Assembly (NCBI GenBank): GCA_016793585.1
Contig: JAEUJR010000472.1
Span: 1-5,749, forward strand
Source of the DNA: Archangium sp.
Lineage (GTDB): Bacteria; Myxococcota; Myxococcia; Myxococcales; Myxococcaceae
DNA: 5,749 nt
Direction of reading: 5' to 3'
The notes under the pieces were generated by a model, which saw nothing but the letters and a program-made list of their open reading frames with translations, was not told the DNA's origin and made no database searches. The translations under genes were made by a program, and so were the position numbers. The first letter of the stretch is position 1. Each line of letters opens with the position of its first letter. This document shows, in pieces, positions 1 through 5,749 of this stretch.

Positions 1-135
1 GCCTCGATGGGAGAGATCGAAGAGGTCACCCGCCAGACGACGCAGGCCTCGAAGCAGGCCACTGGCGCCGCCGCCGAGCTCACGCAGCTCGCCGGCCGTC
101 TCTCCGAGCTCATCAAGCGCTTCAAGGCTGACTGA
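1..135 (+). CDS. Methyl-accepting chemotaxis protein, C-terminal end (partial; FrzCD-like position)
   Basis: Frame 1 is open from the left edge and reads 44 residues before a TGA at 133-135. The start lies outside the window. The peptide is a charged, alanine- and glutamine-rich amphipathic helix (IEEVTRQTTQASKQATGAAA, then an LAGRL-type segment, ending KRFKAD). This is how the cytoplasmic coiled-coil signalling domain of many chemoreceptors ends. The protein would signal to the CheA-type kinase encoded 8 bases downstream and be modified by the CheB and CheR proteins encoded after it. No C-terminal NWETF-type pentapeptide, the docking site for CheR/CheB on E. coli Tar and Tsr, is present. The gene order makes a FrzCD-type receptor the best guess, but the sensory part and the main methylation helices are not visible, so I give no gene symbol. 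Confidence 0.82.
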   Translation, partial: ASMGEIEEVTRQTTQASKQATGAAAELTQLAGRLSELIKRFKAD

Positions 136-143
136 TCACGACT

Positions 144-2429
144 GTGGATACCGAGGCCCTCAAGAAGTCACTGCTGACGAAGTTCGTCGAGGTGACGCAA
201 GACCGCCTGCAGGCGATTCAGCTCGGCGTGCTCGAGCTGGAGAAGCCCGACGGGGCGAGGGCCGTCGAGAACGTCGCGCGCGAGCTGCACACGATGAAGG
301 GCGAGTCCCGCATGCTGGGGCTGCCGGCCATCGGCCAGGTCGCCCACGCGTCGGAAGATCTGCTCAAGGCGTGGACGGAGAAGAAGGTCGACGCCCGCAC
401 CGCGACCGATCTGCTGCTGCACGCCTGCGACGCGATCTCCGATCTGCTCGACGACACCGTCGGGGCGAAAGAAGGCACGCCCGCGTCGACCGAGATCGTT
501 CAGAAGCTCACCACCACCGCCGGCACCCCGGTGCCGCCGCTCAAGCCTCCGCCGTCTGCGCCCCGCCAGGCCAAGCCGCGCGCCTCTGCTCCCGCCGCGC
601 CCTCGGCGCCCGTGGCGATGCCGCCACCCTCCGCGCCCGTCGCTCAGCCTCCACCTCGAGCCAGCTCCCCCACCCCGCCACCGGCCCCCGACGGGCACCA
701 CTTCGAAGAGACCGTCGAGAAGAAGGCCGCCGTCGATCGGTCGATTCGCGTCAACGTCGAGGTGCTCGACGCCGTCGGTCTGCTCGCGGGCGACCTGCTC
801 GTCGAGAGCGCCCGATCGGAGCTGCGCGGCCACGAGCTGCAGAGCCTGTTCGAGCGGTTCGCGCGCCTCGGCGAGAACCTGTTGAAGGCGACGGAGCACG
901 GCGAGCTGCCCGTCGATCAGCGGCGCCGCATCGCCCTGCTCGAGAGCGACCTCTCGTTGCTGCGTGACGACGCGTTCCGGTTCGTTCGTCACCACTCCGA
1001 CGGGCTCAACACCCTCAACAGCTCGCTCACCCAGCTCGCCGATCACGTCGCCGAAGCGCGCCTCGTGCCGCTCTCGACCGTGTTCGAAGCCTTCCCCCGC
1101 GCGGTGCGTGAGCTCGCCAACTCGCAGGGCAAGCAGATCGAGCTGCTCGTCGAGAACACCAGCGCCGGCGTCGACCGCTCGATGGTGGCCGACGTGCGCG
1201 ACGCGCTCATTCACCTCATTCGCAACGCGGTCGATCACGGCATCGAGCCGCCCGACCTGCGTGAGACGCTCGGCAAGCCCGAGCTCGGCCGGGTGTCGCT
1301 CAAAGCACGCGCCGACGGAGACATGCTCGCCGTCGAGGTGGAAGACGACGGCCGGGGCATCGACCCCACGAAGCTGAAAGAGGCCGCCGTTCGCAAGGGC
1401 GTGATCAGCGCGGTGCAGGCCGCGGGGCTCAACGATCGCGAGGCGCTCGAGCTCATCTTCAAGGCGGGGTTCTCGACGAAGGAGCAGATCAGCGAGGTCT
1501 CGGGCCGCGGCGTCGGGATGGACGTCGTCAAGCGCAAGGTCGAAGCGCTGGGCGGCAGCGTGTCGATCAACACGCGCACCGGCCGCAGCACGTCGGTCTC
1601 GCTGCGCCTGCCCCAGTCGCTCGCGTTGATGCGCGTGCTGCTCGTTCGGCTCGGCGATGACGTGTACGGCATGCCCGCCGCCGACGTCGAAGCGGTCGCG
1701 CGCTTCTCTCCCGAAGATCGCCTCGAGGTCTTCGGCACGCTGGCCGTCATGCACCGTGGCAAGCCGATCGCCTTCACGGCGCTGGGGCCGCTGCTGGGCC
1801 TCAACGGAGGCCCCCGGTTCGATCGCCCGCCGTGCGTGGTGGTGCGCTTCGGCGAAGAGCGTGCGGCGCTGGTGGTCGACGGCTTCGTCGATGAACGCGA
1901 AGTCGCCGTGAAGCCGATTGGCGGCGACTTTCTCAAAGGAGCGCCCTTCGTGGCGGGCTCGGCGGCGCTCGAAGACGGCCGCATCGCGGTGCTGCTGCAC
2001 GTGCCCGACATCATGGCCGAGATTCGCAAGCTGGCCCGGCCGGTCGAGACGCAGGCCGTGAAGCGGCTCAAGGTGTTGCTGGTCGACGACTCGCCGATCG
2101 CGCGCGCCACCGAGTCGGCGCTCGTTCGTGCGCTGGGCCACGAGGTCGAAGAAGCGCAAGACGGCGAAGACGCGTGGGAGCGCATGCAGCGCGGCGGCAC
2201 GTTCGACCTCATTCTCACCGACGTGCAGATGCCGCGGCTCGACGGCTTTGCCCTGACGCGGCGGCTGAAGAACCACGCCGACTTCGGCCGGCTGCCCGTC
2301 GTCATTCTCTCGTCGCTCGCCTCGCCTGAAGACAAACGCCGTGGCCTCGACGCAGGCGCCGATGCGTACCTCGTGAAGGGCGAGCTCGGGGTCGAGAGCC
2401 TGGCGTTGACGATCGATCGGCTCACCTGA
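144..2429 (+). CDS. frzE: Hybrid chemotaxis histidine kinase CheA with C-terminal receiver (FrzE-like)
   Basis: This 761-residue cytoplasmic kinase couples receptor state to phosphotransfer. Domains in order: an Hpt/P1 domain (about 5-110) with the phospho-acceptor His49 in LHTMKGESRMLG; a Pro/Ala-rich linker (about 125-183); P3 dimerisation helices (about 200-310); a GHKL ATPase with N-box LIRNAVDHGIE (358-368), G1 DDGRGID (401-407), F-box FKAGFST (439-445) and G2 GRGVGMD (454-460); a CheW-like P5 domain (about 492-630); and a receiver (about 641-761) with acidic pair Asp648/Asp649, acceptor Asp693 in LTDVQMP, Ser723 and Lys745. All catalytic residues are present, so the kinase should be active. 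There is no recognisable P2 domain. The GTG at 144 is chosen because it lies 8 bases after the receptor stop, a TGA at 129-131 closes the frame just upstream, and from memory it gives the same acceptor number (His49) as M. xanthus FrzE. No strong Shine-Dalgarno precedes it, so translational coupling is likely. The architecture and the following cheB and cheR-TPR genes match FrzE. A generic CheA-CheY hybrid of another Che cluster is the alternative. Confidence 0.93.
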   Translation: MDTEALKKSLLTKFVEVTQDRLQAIQLGVLELEKPDGARAVENVARELHTMKGESRMLGLPAIGQVAHASEDLLKAWTEKKVDARTATDLLLHACDAISDLLDDTVGAKEGTPASTEIVQKLTTTAGTPVPPLKPPPSAPRQAKPRASAPAAPSAPVAMPPPSAPVAQPPPRASSPTPPPAPDGHHFEETVEKKAAVDRSIRVNVEVLDAVGLLAGDLLVESARSELRGHELQSLFERFARLGENLLKATEHGELPVDQRRRIALLESDLSLLRDDAFRFVRHHSDGLNTLNSSLTQLADHVAEARLVPLSTVFEAFPRAVRELANSQGKQIELLVENTSAGVDRSMVADVRDALIHLIRNAVDHGIEPPDLRETLGKPELGRVSLKARADGDMLAVEVEDDGRGIDPTKLKEAAVRKGVISAVQAAGLNDREALELIFKAGFSTKEQISEVSGRGVGMDVVKRKVEALGGSVSINTRTGRSTSVSLRLPQSLALMRVLLVRLGDDVYGMPAADVEAVARFSPEDRLEVFGTLAVMHRGKPIAFTALGPLLGLNGGPRFDRPPCVVVRFGEERAALVVDGFVDEREVAVKPIGGDFLKGAPFVAGSAALEDGRIAVLLHVPDIMAEIRKLARPVETQAVKRLKVLLVDDSPIARATESALVRALGHEVEEAQDGEDAWERMQRGGTFDLILTDVQMPRLDGFALTRRLKNHADFGRLPVVILSSLASPEDKRRGLDAGADAYLVKGELGVESLALTIDRLT
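516..692 (+). other. Pro/Ala-rich linker segment within the CheA hybrid
   Basis: Residues about 125-183 of the kinase consist largely of Pro, Ala and Ser, with short repeated units: PPPSAP at residues 135-140 and 160-165, and SAPVA at 154-158 and 163-167. It joins the Hpt domain to the dimerisation helices at the place where classical CheA proteins carry P2. It is probably disordered and acts as a flexible tether for the phospho-His domain. Confidence 0.8.
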
Positions 2430-2430
2430 C

Positions 2431-2439
2431 GGAAGGAGG
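2431..2439 (+). promoter_or_regulatory. Strong Shine-Dalgarno of the cheB/frzG gene
   Basis: GGAAGGAGG lies 5 bases before the GTG at 2445. It is the clearest ribosome binding site in the window, and it fixes the start of the methylesterase gene despite the GTG codon. Confidence 0.85.
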
Positions 2440-2444
2440 CTCGC

Positions 2445-3458
2445 GTGACGACGAAGATCCGCGTGCTCCTCGTCGAGCCGTCTCCCCTGCTCGGCATCAA
2501 GCTGGCGCCGCTGTTCGGCCGCAAGCTGGAGCGCGTCGCCGGCCCCGTCACCGCCGCTGGCATGGTCTCGGCGGTGCGCGACTTCGAGCCGCAGGTCGTG
2601 CTGTTGCGGGTCGACGGCCCGTCGTCCGAGGTGTCTCGCGCGATCGAGCTCGTGATGTCGGAGTACCCGGTACCGATGCTGCTGCTGGCGATGGGCGCCG
2701 GCCCCCGTCAGGCGGCGATGGCCCTGCTCTCGGCTGGCGCGCTCGACGTGATGTCGATGCCCTCGGAGTTCGACGGGGCCGCGATCGCCTCACTCGAGAA
2801 GACGCTCGTGCTGCTCTCGACGGTGAAGGTCGTGAAACACCCGCGCGGCAGAAAGAAGCGCACCTCTACCCGGCTGCCATCGATCAAGCCCGATGTTCCG
2901 GTGGTGGCCATCGCGTCGTCACTCGGAGGCCCCAAGGCGCTCGCGGTCGTGCTCGGCGGAATTCCCCAGAAGTTCGGTGCCCCGATCTGCATCTGCCAGC
3001 ACATCACACCCGGCTTCTCAGACGATCTCGCCCGGTGGCTCGCGGCCGAGACGGGCCACCAGGTGATCGAGGCGACCGAGGGCACGAAGCTCGAGAAGGG
3101 CGTCGTCTACGTCGCCCCGTCAGACGTGCACTTCACCGTCAGCCCGTCTGGCAGCGCGCGGCTCGAGCAGGGGCCGGCCGTCGGCGGGTTTCTTCCGTCG
3201 TGTGACGTGCTGCTCAAGAGCGTCGCGGCGGGCTTCGGCTCGCGCGCCATCGGGGTCGTCCTGACGGGCATGGGGCGCGACGGCGCGCGCGGGCTCAAGG
3301 AGATTCGGCTGCGAGGCGGCCACACCGTCGCGCAGGACGAAGCCACGAGCGTCGTGTTCGGCATGCCCAAAGAGGCCATCGCGCTCGGTGCCGCCGAGAA
3401 GGTGCTGCCGCTCGACCTCATCGCGCCGCAGCTCGTTCAGTGGGTGCCGAACCGATGA
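2445..3458 (+). CDS. frzG: CheB-type protein-glutamate methylesterase with degenerate receiver (FrzG-like)
   Basis: This 337-residue protein should hydrolyse methyl-glutamate esters on the chemoreceptor, and possibly deamidate glutamines, opposing the CheR protein encoded next. The C-terminal domain (about 150-335) is a complete CheB esterase. By alignment with the Salmonella CheB triad (Ser164/His190/Asp286), the catalytic residues are Ser159 in AIASSLGGPKAL, His186 in CQHITPGFS and Asp279 in LTGMGRDGARG. The N-terminal 125 residues keep the length and the strand/helix pattern of a receiver, but the key positions have changed. The acidic pair reads Glu11-Pro12 (VEPSPL), the acceptor position is Arg55 (VVLLRVDGP), the Thr/Ser switch position is Ala82 and the conserved Lys is Met105 (VMSMPSEF). 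It should therefore not be activated by Asp phosphorylation. A basic linker (about 129-143) joins the two domains. The GTG start is supported by a strong ribosome binding site 5 bases upstream. The stop overlaps the start of the CheR gene. The esterase assignment is firm; the Frz identity rests on context. Confidence 0.93.
   Translation: MTTKIRVLLVEPSPLLGIKLAPLFGRKLERVAGPVTAAGMVSAVRDFEPQVVLLRVDGPSSEVSRAIELVMSEYPVPMLLLAMGAGPRQAAMALLSAGALDVMSMPSEFDGAAIASLEKTLVLLSTVKVVKHPRGRKKRTSTRLPSIKPDVPVVAIASSLGGPKALAVVLGGIPQKFGAPICICQHITPGFSDDLARWLAAETGHQVIEATEGTKLEKGVVYVAPSDVHFTVSPSGSARLEQGPAVGGFLPSCDVLLKSVAAGFGSRAIGVVLTGMGRDGARGLKEIRLRGGHTVAQDEATSVVFGMPKEAIALGAAEKVLPLDLIAPQLVQWVPNR
3455..3458 (+). promoter_or_regulatory. 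ATGA stop/start overlap coupling cheB to cheR
   Basis: The TGA of the methylesterase gene (3456-3458) overlaps the ATG of the methyltransferase gene (3455-3457). This is a standard sign of translational coupling, and it would keep the two opposing adaptation enzymes at matched levels. No good Shine-Dalgarno stands before this ATG. A GTG at 3440 in the same frame is an alternative start that would add five residues. Confidence 0.75.
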
Positions 3459-4984
3459 CGGGAGAGACGCTCACCATCGATCGCTCGGCGCTCGAGCAGC
3501 TCGCGGCGCTGTTGCTCGAACGCGCCGGGCTCAAGGTGACGCCCGACGGCTATGCGGGCTTGAGGCTGGCGATGCAGGCTCGCATGCCGGCGCTCGGCCT
3601 CGACGACGCGAGCGAGTACGTGCGCCGCCTGCGTCAGCTCGCAGGCGAACACGAGCTGCGCGCCTTGCTGCCGCTCGTCACCGTCGGCAAGACCGAGTTC
3701 TTCCGCGACTCGCGCCAGTTCGCCGCCTTCGAGAACGAGGTCTTCCCCGAGCTGCTCAAACACGCCCGGCGTGAAGCGCGTGCCGTGCGCGCCTGGTCGG
3801 CCGGCTGCGCGACCGGTGAAGAGCCCTACAGCATCGCGATGGTGGGGCTCGATCGCGGCGCGCTGCCGAACGAGGTCGATTGCTGGGCGACCGATCTCAA
3901 CCCTGTCGCCGTCGAGAACGCCGCCAAGGGCCGCTTCGCCATTCGTCGCCTGCTTGGCGTGAGCGAGCCGCGGCTGGCGCGGTACTTCACGCTGGCTGAC
4001 GGCCAGTACGAGGTGACGCCACAGCTGCGCGACATGGTGCGCTTCGAGGGCCACAACCTCGCGGCGCCGATCTGGCCGCAGGTGAAGCCGCAGTCGATGG
4101 ATCTCATCTTCTGCCGCAACGTGATCATCTACTTCGATCAGCCGACGATTCTCGCGGTGATGGATCGATTCTACGACTCGCTCCGACCAGGGGGTTGGCT
4201 GTTCCTCGGCTACTCCGAGAGCCTGTTCCGCCTGCCGACGCGCTTCGAGATGATCGAGGTGGCCGGCGTCTTCATCTACCGGCGCCCGGTGCGACGCCAC
4301 GCGATGTTGCTGCCGACGCCTCCGAAACCCGACGCGCCCATCGAGCCCCAGAAGCCAGCCGATCGACCGACGCCGAAGATGTTGCCGCTGGTGGTGGGCC
4401 TGCAGCTGCCGAAGTCGGTCGCGTCGATGCCCTCGCCCCTCGCCCCGCGGCCAAGCCCGAGCCCCGGTTCGGGAACGCCCGTGGAGCGGCTCGCGCAGAT
4501 CGTCGAAGACATCGAGAAGGGAGACTTCCCCCGCGCGCTGCGGCTGTCGCACAAGCTGAGCGAGGACGCACCGGAGGATCTCGCGGCGAGGCTCACGCTC
4601 GGCAACGTGCACGCGTTGATGGGCAACATCGACGAAGCGCGCGAGGCCTATCAGGGCGCGCTCCAGCGCGAGCCGCTGTCGGTCGAGGCGCGGCTCTACC
4701 TCGGCATCGCGGCGATGCAGGCCGGTGAGAACGACGCGGCGAAGCAGGAGTTCACGCGTGCCCTCTTCCTCGAGCCGACCCTCGCGCTCGGGCATTACCT
4801 GCTGGCCCAGGTGCACGAGCGTCGCAACGACCCCGAGAGCGCGCGCCGCAGCTACCGCAACGCGATAAACCAGCGCAAAGGCCCGCCACACACGCTGATC
4901 GGCCACTTCCCCGATCTGCCCACGTCGAACGAGGCGATCGCCCAGGCAGCGCAGTACCGGTTGGCCGCGCTCTCGGAGCGCTGA
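3455..4984 (+). CDS. frzF: CheR-type chemoreceptor methyltransferase with C-terminal TPR repeats (FrzF-like)
   Basis: This 509-residue cytoplasmic enzyme should use S-adenosylmethionine to methylate glutamates on the receptor. It has an N-terminal helical CheR domain (about 5-65); the TEFFRD motif (80-85), which in CheR proteins lines the active site; the SAM-binding loop SAGCATGEEPYS (115-126); an acidic residue at the end of the next strand in WATDLNP (144-150); FCRNVIIYFD (219-228); and GWLFLGYSESL (247-257). All are intact. A proline-rich linker (about 280-343) leads to three TPR units (about 373-476), preceded by a weaker helical half-repeat (about 344-372). Plain CheR proteins are about 270-290 residues long, so the tail adds some 220. 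The CheR-TPR fusion directly after a cheB gene is characteristic of M. xanthus FrzF, where the TPRs are thought to govern protein contacts and choice of methylation sites. The start is placed at the ATG overlapping the previous stop; a GTG at 3440 is possible. Another CheR-TPR protein is the alternative identity. Confidence 0.92.
   Translation: MTGETLTIDRSALEQLAALLLERAGLKVTPDGYAGLRLAMQARMPALGLDDASEYVRRLRQLAGEHELRALLPLVTVGKTEFFRDSRQFAAFENEVFPELLKHARREARAVRAWSAGCATGEEPYSIAMVGLDRGALPNEVDCWATDLNPVAVENAAKGRFAIRRLLGVSEPRLARYFTLADGQYEVTPQLRDMVRFEGHNLAAPIWPQVKPQSMDLIFCRNVIIYFDQPTILAVMDRFYDSLRPGGWLFLGYSESLFRLPTRFEMIEVAGVFIYRRPVRRHAMLLPTPPKPDAPIEPQKPADRPTPKMLPLVVGLQLPKSVASMPSPLAPRPSPSPGSGTPVERLAQIVEDIEKGDFPRALRLSHKLSEDAPEDLAARLTLGNVHALMGNIDEAREAYQGALQREPLSVEARLYLGIAAMQAGENDAAKQEFTRALFLEPTLALGHYLLAQVHERRNDPESARRSYRNAINQRKGPPHTLIGHFPDLPTSNEAIAQAAQYRLAALSER
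4484..4882 (+). repeat. TPR repeat region of the CheR protein (protein-level repeats)
   Basis: The encoded residues fall into 34-residue helix pairs with the TPR pattern of small residues and a Pro at the end. The unit boundaries are near 373-409 (LGNVHALMGNIDEAREAYQG, then Pro407), 410-443 (LYLGIAAMQAGENDAAKQEF, then Pro441) and 444-476 (LAQVHERRNDPESARRSYRN). A degenerate unit (IEKGDFPRALRL) precedes them at about 351-363. The DNA copies are too diverged to be a nucleotide repeat. Confidence 0.8.
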
Positions 4985-4997
4985 GCGCCACCTCGCT

Positions 4998-5021
4998 CCC
5001 GTGCTGACGCATCGGGGCTTT
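4998..5021 (+). terminator. Possible weak intrinsic terminator after the che/frz genes
   Basis: CCCG-TGC (4998-5004) can pair with GCA-T-CGGG (5009-5016) around a TGAC loop. This gives a seven-pair GC-rich stem with one bulged T. It is followed by GC and only three T residues, so termination would be partial at best. It is the only hairpin of note in the 54 bases between the methyltransferase and aminotransferase genes. I see no convincing promoter in the same gap, so ilvE may be read partly from upstream. Confidence 0.3.
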
Positions 5022-5038
5022 CGTGGCAGAGAGCGCGC

Positions 5039-5749
5039 ATGGCGAACAACACGTCGACGTCGAGCGCGGTGCTGAAGGCCGATCGGGTGTGGATGGACGG
5101 CAAGATGGTGCCCTGGGACTCGGCGCAGGTGCACGTGATGACGCACGCCCTGCACTACGGCCTCGGCGTCTTCGAGGGCATTCGCGCGTACAAGACGAAG
5201 GACGGCCGCATCGCGATCTTCCGGCTGCGTGAGCACATTCGCCGCTTCATGGACTCGGCGCACATCATCATGCTCAAGCTGCCGTACACCGAAGACGAGC
5301 TCGTGCAGGCGTGCATCGACGTGCTCCAGCAGCAGGCCGACAAGTTTCCCAACGGCGCGTACCTGCGGCCGATCGCCTTCATGGGTGACGGCGCGATGGG
5401 CCTCGGCGCGATCAACCCGACCCGCGTGGCGATCTGCGCGTGGGAGTGGGGCAGCTACCTCGGAGACAAGGGCCTCAAAGAGGGCATTCGCGCGAAGGTC
5501 TCGAGCTTCACCCGCATGCACGTGAACGTGAACATGGTGCGCGGCAAGATCTCGGGCCAGTACGTGAACTCGATTCTCGCCAAGCGCGAGGCCGTTCTCG
5601 CCGGCTACGACGAGGCCATTCTGCTCGACATCTCGGGTTTCGTGGCCGAGGCCTCGGGCGAGAACATCTTCTGCGTCGGTCGCCACGGCGTCGTGCGTAC
5701 GCCCTCGCTCTCGTCACCGATTCTGCGCGGCATCACGCGCGACACGGTG
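5039..5749 (+). CDS. ilvE: Branched-chain amino acid aminotransferase (partial, 5' part)
   Basis: An ATG at 5039 opens a frame that stays open to the right edge (237 codons). The usual family length is about 300 or a little more, so roughly the last fifth is missing. The enzyme is a PLP-dependent, fold-type IV aminotransferase. It moves amino groups between glutamate and the keto acids of leucine, isoleucine and valine, the last step of their synthesis and the first of their breakdown. Visible family features are HALHYGLGVFEGIRAY (36-51), the segment around Lys170 (MVRGKISGQYVNS, the probable PLP Schiff-base lysine), GYDEAILLD (189-197) and the EASGENIF motif (204-211), whose Glu204 should contact the PLP ring nitrogen. 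A modest GAGAG ribosome binding site (5029-5033) lies 5 bases before the ATG. It has no functional tie to chemotaxis and looks like a metabolic neighbour. D-amino acid transaminase or aminodeoxychorismate lyase, from the same fold, are less likely given the FEGIR motif and overall similarity. Confidence 0.93.
   Translation, partial: MANNTSTSSAVLKADRVWMDGKMVPWDSAQVHVMTHALHYGLGVFEGIRAYKTKDGRIAIFRLREHIRRFMDSAHIIMLKLPYTEDELVQACIDVLQQQADKFPNGAYLRPIAFMGDGAMGLGAINPTRVAICAWEWGSYLGDKGLKEGIRAKVSSFTRMHVNVNMVRGKISGQYVNSILAKREAVLAGYDEAILLDISGFVAEASGENIFCVGRHGVVRTPSLSSPILRGITRDTV

Noticed and set aside
546..638. Possible nucleotide tandem repeat in the linker-coding region
   Set aside because: The repeats are at the level of short Pro/Ala/Ser peptides. 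The DNA units are irregular in spacing and sequence, so it is not a true tandem array.
371..967. 198-codon + strand frame inside the kinase gene
   Set aside because: Arg/Ala-rich out-of-frame reading of the linker region. The main frame has Hpt and dimerisation motifs on both sides.
168..2276. 702-codon open frame on the - strand, antisense to the CheA hybrid gene
   Set aside because: The translation is rich in Arg, His, Val, Leu and Glu with no recognisable domain, as expected for the complement of a high-GC gene with G/C third positions. The + strand frame encodes a full set of CheA motifs.
1235..2563. 442-codon - strand frame across the CheA/CheB junction
   Set aside because: Ser/Arg/Thr-rich low-complexity translation with no family motifs; a frame shadow of the kinase gene.
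5023..5232. Short + strand frame starting with a GTG at 5023
   Set aside because: It overlaps the start of ilvE out of frame, and its translation has no features. The ATG at 5039 gives the aminotransferase frame with clear family motifs.
3437..5686. 749-codon open frame on the - strand spanning the methyltransferase gene, the gap and ilvE
   Set aside because: Striking for its length, and it crosses an intergenic gap. However, the composition is the same Arg/His/Glu-rich shadow type, with no domains, and both + strand genes beneath it are unmistakable. AT-poor DNA has few stop codons by chance.

Overview
The window is about two-thirds G+C, with a strong G/C preference at third codon positions. 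It is packed with genes on the + strand and has almost no intergenic DNA. The gene set and order suggest a member of the Myxococcota (myxobacteria). From the sequence alone I cannot name a genus.

Layout, left to right: (1) the last 44 codons of a methyl-accepting chemotaxis receptor (1-135). (2) A hybrid CheA histidine kinase with a C-terminal CheY-like receiver (144-2429). (3) A CheB-type methylesterase whose N-terminal receiver has lost its phosphorylation residues (2445-3458). (4) A CheR-type methyltransferase with a proline-rich linker and C-terminal TPR repeats (3455-4984). (5) After a 54-base gap holding a possible weak terminator, the first 237 codons of a branched-chain amino acid aminotransferase, ilvE, which runs off the right edge (5039-5749).

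Genes 1-4 have the order and domain fusions of the 3' part of the Myxococcus xanthus frizzy (frz) operon: frzCD (receptor), frzE (CheA-CheY hybrid), frzG (CheB), frzF (CheR with TPRs). They are spaced at 8 bases, 15 bases and a 4-base ATGA overlap, so they are very probably one transcript with coupled translation. In the Frz pathway the receptor controls kinase autophosphorylation. The kinase passes phosphate to response regulators that set the frequency of gliding reversals. FrzF adds methyl groups to the receptor and FrzG removes them, which gives adaptation. The CheW-like adaptors and the FrzZ-type output regulator are not in this window. In M. xanthus they lie on the other side of the receptor gene.

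I found no RNA genes, mobile elements, CRISPR arrays or large nucleotide repeats. I do not think the window holds a wholly new system. The points most worth checking are the degenerate receiver of the CheB protein, the Pro/Ala linker standing where the CheA P2 domain would be, and the TPR extension on CheR.
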